Shown here: in pieces, positions 58,876-64,000 of the stretch
How positions within the stretch are numbered: the stretch's first letter is position 1
How the letters are laid out: every line of letters begins with the position of its first letter
DNA from: Chrysophaeum taylorii
Lineage: Eukaryota > Sar > Pelagophyceae > Pelagomonadales > Pelagomonadaceae
Assembly: GCA_029834535.1 (NCBI GenBank)
Contig: JAQMWT010000524.1
Location: 124,001-188,000, forward strand
Direction: 5' to 3'
DNA length: 64,000 nt
Notes under the pieces: generated by a model
Told to the model about the DNA's origin: nothing
What the model saw: only the letters and a program-made list of their open reading frames with translations
Databases searched by the model: none
Program-made: the position numbers and the translations under genes

Positions 58876-60704
58876 TCATCGCGCAATCTCGCGTCGACCA
58901 TGCGCGGTCGCCGGTAAGATGCCGGAGAGACTCGACGCGAGGGAACTATAACTGGTCAGAGGGTTTGCGGCGTTCGGGACCCATGCTGAGGTTACAAGAG
59001 CCAGAAATGCGCGACGAGTCGAGGAATAGTCAAAGCGCGGAATCTCAACACGAATATCGCCAAACGTGACAGGCACGCGCTCGGAGAGTGAATAATGTGC
59101 GAACACAGCGACCTGCTGATTGTCAAAAAGAGCTACTACTGCTTAGACAAGACGATGAAGAGACCAGAGTGCAGCTTTCGCGGAATAGATGCCCATGACC
59201 TCACCACGATATGCGGAGAGAGTCTTGGGGCCGAAAGTGATCCACACACACAGCGAAAAAGTAGAGGCGTGGGGAGACAGGATTGTAGAAAGGAACGTCA
59301 GCGCCACGGACACGTGGCCTGCCACGTTGACGTGATCGAGGCGCGGCTGGCCATCAAAGCTACCATTCACAAAGCAATGCTCTGTCTTCACTCGCATGGC
59401 CCAAGGTCCGGAGGCGAGTGGGGTATAGGAACGTACGCGTGGCGGAGGGAAACGAGCAATCTCGCCATACATCGCTGCAGAGCTTAGCGGCAAAGAGAAA
59501 GGCTCCCGTGGAACTCTACAGAGTGTTTTACGGAGAGGAGGTGCGTAACGACCCGAGAGACCGCAACGACCATAGCAGCCGGAACAAACCAGCCGGAACA
59601 AACCAGCACGAAAGAATACGAAACGACGGCATAGCCGTCGGGGTCAAACGGTTCTGGTCGTCATAGCCGTCGGGGTCAAACGGTTCTGGTTTCCACCAGC
59701 AACGAAATCGACGCGGGTGTGTCTGCCGCTGCCCGATACATACATACGACCCTTTTACCAAACATGTTCGATTTTTCCGTCAGCCACACCTCAAAGCAGC
59801 TCCTGGCGGTCGGAACGAAATTCTGAATCACAGACAAGAGCCTTGTCACCATCCGTGCCCTGCAACTCAAACCACGTGGAGTTGGCCGTCGACGATGCAG
59901 AAAGCAACGTTGCCGCCGCGCGTGATACCCCCAGCGATGCGATCAAACCAAAAGACTGAGCCGCCGACAAACCGGCACCATCATCTAGATGAAGCAATGT
60001 TCGCGCCGACGAAGAACCAAAGCGCGGTCCTACGCCGAAGGAGGGATATGATATGCGCGTCATGGAAAGTACAACCGTCTTCAACCTCGAGGCATGATGT
60101 GCACCACCAAGCCTCGTTCTAGTAGAACGCCCGCTGCAACTTGATAAGCCGACCAGCCAGAGGGCGAGATCGACAACAGTCTCACCAGAGTGCGCGGCCG
60201 AGACTGGGACGGGGATCAGCCCCTAGCAAGCTTCACATCATTATCGCTGGCCTTCACTCGTCCCAGCCAAAGCGATGTTAACTCAGCCCCGCCGAGGCTC
60301 GCTGGTGTTCGTCGGACCAACCGATTTGTGCGTTCGATCAGAGATGCGTTCGCTTCAACAACATAGAAACCCCGCTCGCGTTGAAGTGAATCCACAAAGC
60401 GCTGTTCAAAATGTTCGAAACGAAAGCGATCGGCGAGCTTAAATCCAGAGCACCGAAGCTTTGAGGTAGCGCGTGCTATCCAGAATCAAAAGGCACGGCG
60501 CGGATCAATTGTACTCACACATTCATCGACGAGCTTGCGAATTTTGAGGTAACCAATGTCGCCAAGATACTCCTCGATGGCAGCGAACCACTGGATCCCC
60601 AAGTACCGCACACCGTGGTCAAGAGATAGAGAGTTCGCGCAGACGAAGTGTGCCGCAAGATCGAGAGGGTCCTTTGACCACTCACTCGAGGCCCGGCGCC
60701 TTGA
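58876..60704 (-). pseudogene. decayed, unassigned polyprotein-like coding region
   Basis: A minus-strand reading runs for about 1.8 kb with few interruptions. Phase A is 60704-60219: SSEWSKDPLDLAAHFVCANS, IQWFAAIEEYLGDIGYLKIR, then after a TGA at 60488-60486, KLADRFRFEHFEQRFVDSLQ and VVEANASLIERTNRLVRRTP. Phase B is 60219-59791: AAHSGETVVDLALWLVGLSS, RISYPSFGVGPRFGSSSART, STANSTWFELQGTDGDKALV. Phase A returns at 59870-59676 (CFEVWLTEKSNMFGKRVVCM). Phase B returns at 59601-58876: VKTEHCFVNGSFDGQPRLDH, SPHASTFSLCVWITFGPKTL, a TAA at 59145-59143, then SERVPVTFGDIRVEIPRFDY. Composition is ordinary globular protein. No family was recognised; the strand-rich 3' half would suit a structural protein of an integrated virus, but this is a guess. 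A tandem duplication lies at about 59636-59691. Confidence 0.55.
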
Positions 60705-60927
60705 TTATCGTGATTGTATTGAAATGAAAAGAAATACTCGAAAAAGATGCCGCAACGTTCGTTGACCCGTGATGTTTGTGCTCGACGCGTAGCAGTCAAA
60801 CAATGATGAATACAAGGCGACGACGTCGGGCAACCTCAATTTGACCAATCAAATAGGATTACGATCGCATACAATGAGCATCAAGGGGTAACGGATCTTC
60901 GTGACAGATTCCTCTGGAAACGGAAGG

Positions 60928-61668
60928 ATGCGGCTGGTGGTGCTGCTGATCTCGGGGTGCTCGGCGCTCGTGCGCGTCAACTTCAACGAAATCCCCGGGC
61001 TCGCGGGCGGCGAGGTCGGGAAGCCCGGGGTGATAGTGATTCAAGAATGGTGGGGCCTGACTCCCCAGGTCGAAGCTCACGCCGAGAAAATCGCAGCCAT
61101 GGGGTATCGCGTGCTCGTCCCCGACATCTACAAAGGCGCGTCCACGGTCGAGGCCGAGGAAGCGCATCATATGATGGCGAACTTGGACTTTCCGAACGCG
61201 ATTCGCGAAATCGCCCAAGGCGCCGCGTGGCTCAAGGAGGAAGGTTCGCCGACCGTAGGAGTCGTCGGGTTCTGCATGGGCGGCGCGCTCACCCTCGGAG
61301 CCCTGGCTGCCTCGCCCGACATCGTCGCGGGGGCGCCCTTTTATGGGGTCAACTTCGACCTCTTCGGCGATCTGGCGGGCAAGGCAATCCAAGCGCACTT
61401 CGGGGCTTTGGACGCGTTCGAAGGCTTCGCTGACCCCGGAACTGCCGCCAAACTCCAACGGACCTGTCCGCACGCCGAGGTCTACGTGTACGACGGCGTT
61501 GGCCACGCCTTCATGAACGACACCCCGTCCCCTTTTAAGACCTTCGAAGCCCGCGAGGCGAAGATGGGGTTCCCGCCCTTCGACCGAGCCCAAGCCGACC
61601 TCGCCTGGTCGCGTCTCTTCGAGTTCTTCAATACCCACCTCTCCGCTTCCTCGCCTCCAGACCTCTGA
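60928..61668 (+). CDS. dienelactone hydrolase family protein
   Basis: The ATG at 60928 gives 246 residues with a short hydrophobic N-terminus (MRLVVLLISGCSAL), possibly a signal or organelle-targeting sequence. The catalytic Cys-His-Asp arrangement of the family is visible: GFCMGG with Cys116, an Asp in the FGALDAFEGFADP segment (162 or 169) and His193 in YDGVGHAFMND, plus VIVIQEWWGL with the conserved Glu40. Dienelactone hydrolases open lactone rings in aromatic degradation. Eukaryotic relatives often act on other small esters, so the substrate is uncertain. An in-frame GTG at 60901 extends the open frame but is not expected to start translation in a eukaryote. Confidence 0.9.
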   Translation: MRLVVLLISGCSALVRVNFNEIPGLAGGEVGKPGVIVIQEWWGLTPQVEAHAEKIAAMGYRVLVPDIYKGASTVEAEEAHHMMANLDFPNAIREIAQGAAWLKEEGSPTVGVVGFCMGGALTLGALAASPDIVAGAPFYGVNFDLFGDLAGKAIQAHFGALDAFEGFADPGTAAKLQRTCPHAEVYVYDGVGHAFMNDTPSPFKTFEAREAKMGFPPFDRAQADLAWSRLFEFFNTHLSASSPPDL

Positions 61669-61698
61669 TGCCCTATAGTCCGGAGATTCGATTGTGTG

Positions 61699-62031
61699 AT
61701 GATCTCCTCGGGGGGGAGCTTCGGAGCTCCGCGAGACGACGTCCTCGAGCAGATTCGCGACGCCCAGGAGGCCGTGAGCCGGGTAGCGGCGGATCGCCTC
61801 GCCCTCGTTGCGAGCCTCGAAGTCACCGAGGCGACCGTCAAGCGACTGCGAGACATCGTCGACGCCCAGGGCCTCGACGTCACAAAAAAATGTGGGCGGT
61901 CGTTCGCGCCGCACAAGAAAACAGCTCCAGAACGACGTCGTCTCTCCGCGCTCAGGCTTCCCGTCGCCGACTACCGTCGCGCCGTCGATGACCTCCCCGT
62001 CGCCGATGACAAGCCCGTCCGTCCGCAATAA
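61699..62031 (+). CDS. small coiled-coil ORF, gene model uncertain
   Basis: Starting 30 bp after the hydrolase stop, the frame encodes ISSGGSFGAPRDDVLEQIRD then a heptad-like helix (EAVSRVAADRLALVASLEVT, EATVKRLRDIVDAQGL). Past about residue 60 the composition becomes Arg/Pro-rich and unconvincing. In another plus-strand phase a good C-terminus appears at 62106-62198 (MLKAELDDILKEGEALVHPG… ending QFYFHP). The two may be exons of one gene joined by a small intron, or one gene with a frameshift. Confidence 0.4.
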   Translation: MISSGGSFGAPRDDVLEQIRDAQEAVSRVAADRLALVASLEVTEATVKRLRDIVDAQGLDVTKKCGRSFAPHKKTAPERRRLSALRLPVADYRRAVDDLPVADDKPVRPQ

Positions 62032-62198
62032 GGCCAAAGGCCACCTCCTTTCCATCGTCCTCGCGCTCTCGGAGTTCTTCACCAGGCGATCGCCAGGCGA
62101 TCGCCATGCTCAAGGCCGAGCTCGACGACATCCTCAAGGAGGGGGAGGCGCTTGTCCACCCCGGCAATCGGGCCCCACAATTTTATTTCCATCCATAG

Positions 62199-62530
62199 GG
62201 AGCATCGTTAGCTGTGTGTCTTTCCAAAGGGTGGTCGTGCGTGTTTTGTGAGCACGAACGTGCGGCCTACATGCCAAGGGGGTAGCAAGCATAGGAGCAG
62301 GTGAGGGCAGAACGACGTGACGAGGTCAAGAGCGCCAGCTACCATAAAACAACACAAGTTGGTGTGGCGACGACAGTCAAATCATATGGTAAGTCATCAA
62401 AGACAGCCATAGCACGGGCTTCAGGTGGGTGAAAGACAGGAGGGGAGTCATAACGGTATGCTTGAGGTGTGCACATTCCGAATTGTTTTGATCGAGACTG
62501 AATCGGGATCTGTACTCCAGCGGATCTAGT
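62199..62530. other. intergenic
   Basis: Nothing recognised between the small ORF and the DUF4116 gene's stop codon. Confidence 0.5.
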
Positions 62531-64000
62531 TTACTCCACGGAGGCTCGGATCTCCTCCTTAATATCGGCCGAAGCATAGCGGAGAGCACGAGGATCTCGC
62601 TTTACGGCTTCAAGCATAAATGTCTTGTCTTTCTTGAGGTCGTCGGAGGCATAATAGAGCGCCCAAACATGCTGTTCCATGGCGGCGAGGACGACGTCCG
62701 TGTCATCCTGGAGCTCCCCAGCAGCGTACTGGAGTGCCCGACCATCTTGCTGCACGGCGGTGAGGACCACTGTCTTATCTTTCTTAAGCTCGTCGGCGGC
62801 GTCACCGAGCCTCATACCGTTTTTTTTCACGGCAGCAAGAACGACGTCCTTGTCCTTTTTGAGCTCGGCGGCAGCGTACGCGAGCGCCAGATCATTCCGC
62901 AGCACGGCGGTGAGGGTAAACTTCTTGTTCCTTCTGACCTTGTCGGGGGCGTACTGGAGCGCTCGACCATTTTGCTGAACAGCGGCAAGGACGACCACAT
63001 CGTCCTTCTTGAACTCGTCCGTGGCGTACTGGAGCGCCGAACCATTCCGCTGGACGGCGTCGAGGACAAACTCTTTGTCTTTCTGGAACTCATCCGCGGC
63101 GTGCTGAAGCGCCGAACCATTCCGCTGGACGGCGTCGAGGACAAACGCTCCGTCTTTCTGGAACTCGTCCGCGGCGTACTGGAGCGCCGAACCATTCCGC
63201 TGGACGGCGTCGAGGACAAACTCTTTGTCTTTCTGGAACTCATCCGTGGCGTACTGGAGCGCCGAACCATTCCGCTGGACGGCATCGAGGACAAACGTTC
63301 TGTCTTTCTGGAACTCATCCGTGGCGTACTGGAGCGCCGAACCATTCCGCTGGACGGCGTCGAGGACAAACGCGCTGTCTTTCTGGAACTCATCCGTGGC
63401 GTACAGAAGCGCTGAACCATTCCGCTGGACGGCGTCGAGGACAAACGTTCTGTCCTTCTTGAACTCGTTCGCGGCGTGCTGGAGCGCCAAACCATTCTGC
63501 CACACGGCGGCGAGGACAAACGTTCTGTCTTTCTGGAACTCGTCCGTGGCGTACTGGAGCGCCAAACCATTCCGCTGGACGGCGGCGAGGACGAATGTTC
63601 TGTCTTTCTGGAACTCGTCCGCGGCGTACTGAAGCGCCAAACCATTCCGCTCCACCGCGGCAAGGACGACCTCCTTGTCCTTCTTGAACTCGTCCGCGGC
63701 GTACTGAAGCGCCAAACCATTCTGCTTCACGGCGGCGACGACGACCCCCTCGTCCTTCTTGAACCAGTCCGCGGCGTACTGGAGCGCCAAAGCATTCTGC
63801 CGTAAGGCGACGAGGACGACCTCCTTGTCTTCCTTGAGCTCGTCCGCGGCGTACAGGAGCGCCAAACCATCTTGCTGCACGGCGGCCAGGACGACCTCCT
63901 TGTCCTTCTTGAACTCGTCCGCGGCGTACTGGAGCGCTAAACCATTCTGCTGTACGGCGGCGATGACGACCTCCTTGTCTTCCTTAAGCTCGTCCGCGGC
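62531..64000 (-). CDS. large DUF4116-type repeat protein, 5' end beyond the window
   Basis: The frame is open from the right edge (64000) to a stop at 62531, giving about 489 residues that are almost entirely 25-residue repeats with consensus 'LQYAADEFKKDKEVVLAAVQRNGxA' (about 19 copies). Each repeat is two short amphipathic helices. Units near 63.03-63.47 kb are almost identical to one another, while those at the 3' end (62.55-62.95 kb) and the 5' end are more diverged. The gene therefore continues upstream off the window and no start can be assigned. Function is unknown; a helical solenoid for protein binding is a fair guess. Confidence 0.88.
   Translation of the reverse strand, partial: AADELKEDKEVVIAAVQQNGLALQYAADEFKKDKEVVLAAVQQDGLALLYAADELKEDKEVVLVALRQNALALQYAADWFKKDEGVVVAAVKQNGLALQYAADEFKKDKEVVLAAVERNGLALQYAADEFQKDRTFVLAAVQRNGLALQYATDEFQKDRTFVLAAVWQNGLALQHAANEFKKDRTFVLDAVQRNGSALLYATDEFQKDSAFVLDAVQRNGSALQYATDEFQKDRTFVLDAVQRNGSALQYATDEFQKDKEFVLDAVQRNGSALQYAADEFQKDGAFVLDAVQRNGSALQHAADEFQKDKEFVLDAVQRNGSALQYATDEFKKDDVVVLAAVQQNGRALQYAPDKVRRNKKFTLTAVLRNDLALAYAAAELKKDKDVVLAAVKKNGMRLGDAADELKKDKTVVLTAVQQDGRALQYAAGELQDDTDVVLAAMEQHVWALYYASDDLKKDKTFMLEAVKRDPRALRYASADIKEEIRASVE
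62560..64000. repeat. 75-bp coding tandem repeat array
   Basis: The DNA repeat has a 75-bp period matching the 25-residue protein unit. The plus strand shows recurring blocks around 'tactggagcgccgaaccattccg' with only a few changes between neighbouring copies at 63.0-63.5 kb. Confidence 0.9.

Noticed and set aside
60533-60704. Exon with GTGAGT donor and CAAG acceptor
   Set aside because: The flanking frame continues in the same phase through a single TGA, so an intron is not needed to explain the reading.
60859-62082. 407-codon minus-strand open frame
   Set aside because: Antisense of the dienelactone hydrolase, which has a full catalytic triad on the plus strand.
62531-64000. CRISPR-like array
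   Set aside because: The 75-bp repeats are contiguous, in frame and encode DUF4116 units; there are no unique spacers.
62531-64000. Integrated giant virus segment, because DUF4116 occurs in giant viruses
   Set aside because: No other viral hallmark gene is near, and DUF4116 families are common in algal genomes.

Overview
The window looks like nuclear DNA of a compact, GC-rich microalga, most likely a stramenopile and plausibly a pelagophyte such as Aureococcus. This is an inference. It rests on long intronless genes packed head-to-head and tail-to-tail, two proteins built of 25-residue DUF4116-type repeats, a stramenopile-like gene repertoire (long unconventional myosin, YHYH-domain surface protein, animal/plant-type regulators), and many LTR, LINE and virus-derived remnants. 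No rRNA, tRNA or CRISPR array was recognised, and no organelle or bacterial operon structure is visible.

Layout. 1-4.7 kb: no convincing gene; microsatellites and a roughly 1 kb pyrimidine-rich tract. 4.85-16.75 kb: one Gypsy-type LTR retroelement on the minus strand, bounded by two LTRs of about 336 bp (about 95% identical by eye). It carries a gag-like ORF, an aspartic protease, a cytosine-5 DNA methyltransferase domain and the start of a reverse transcriptase. A Copia-type element (5.97-10.87 kb, minus) is fused into it, and a small element with a TTAG tail is inserted in the Copia integrase. 16.8-24.5 kb: decayed coding remnants (Gln-rich ORF, frameshifted minus-strand ORFs) and no intact gene. 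24.5-31.6 kb: host block with a PDZ/beta-trefoil myosin, a small lipid-anchored protein and a YHYH surface protein. 31.6-36.1 kb: decayed minus-strand coding. 36.2-45.5 kb: host block with an ankyrin protein, an RNase P zinc-ribbon subunit, a Trk/HKT potassium transporter, a PFK-2/FBPase-2-like protein, a small conserved protein and an F-box/lectin-like protein. This block is interrupted at 42.4-43.7 kb by an endogenous CRESS-DNA-virus-type Rep. 45.6-48.1 kb: decayed non-LTR retrotransposon. 48.2-54.1 kb: host block with a TPR-sulfotransferase, phosducin-like protein, AIG1/rolling-stone-like membrane protein, CH-domain protein, ribosome hibernation factor and ABHD17-like hydrolase. 55.7-58.4 kb: SET-domain protein, DUF4116 protein and glycan-synthesis-like protein. 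58.9-60.7 kb: a decayed polyprotein-like reading frame that is easy to overlook. 60.9-64 kb: dienelactone hydrolase, a small coiled-coil ORF and a large DUF4116 repeat gene running off the right edge.

The host genes show no pathway clustering. Their notable shared property is extreme compaction: two convergent pairs whose stop codons overlap, and one divergent pair whose start codons are 18 bp apart. The strongest candidates for something unusual are the methyltransferase-bearing Gypsy element, the Rep insertion, the phosphatase-only PFK-2/FBPase-2 and the unassigned polyprotein remnant at 58.9-60.7 kb. All identifications come from reading motifs by eye. No database search was run, and identity figures are manual counts.
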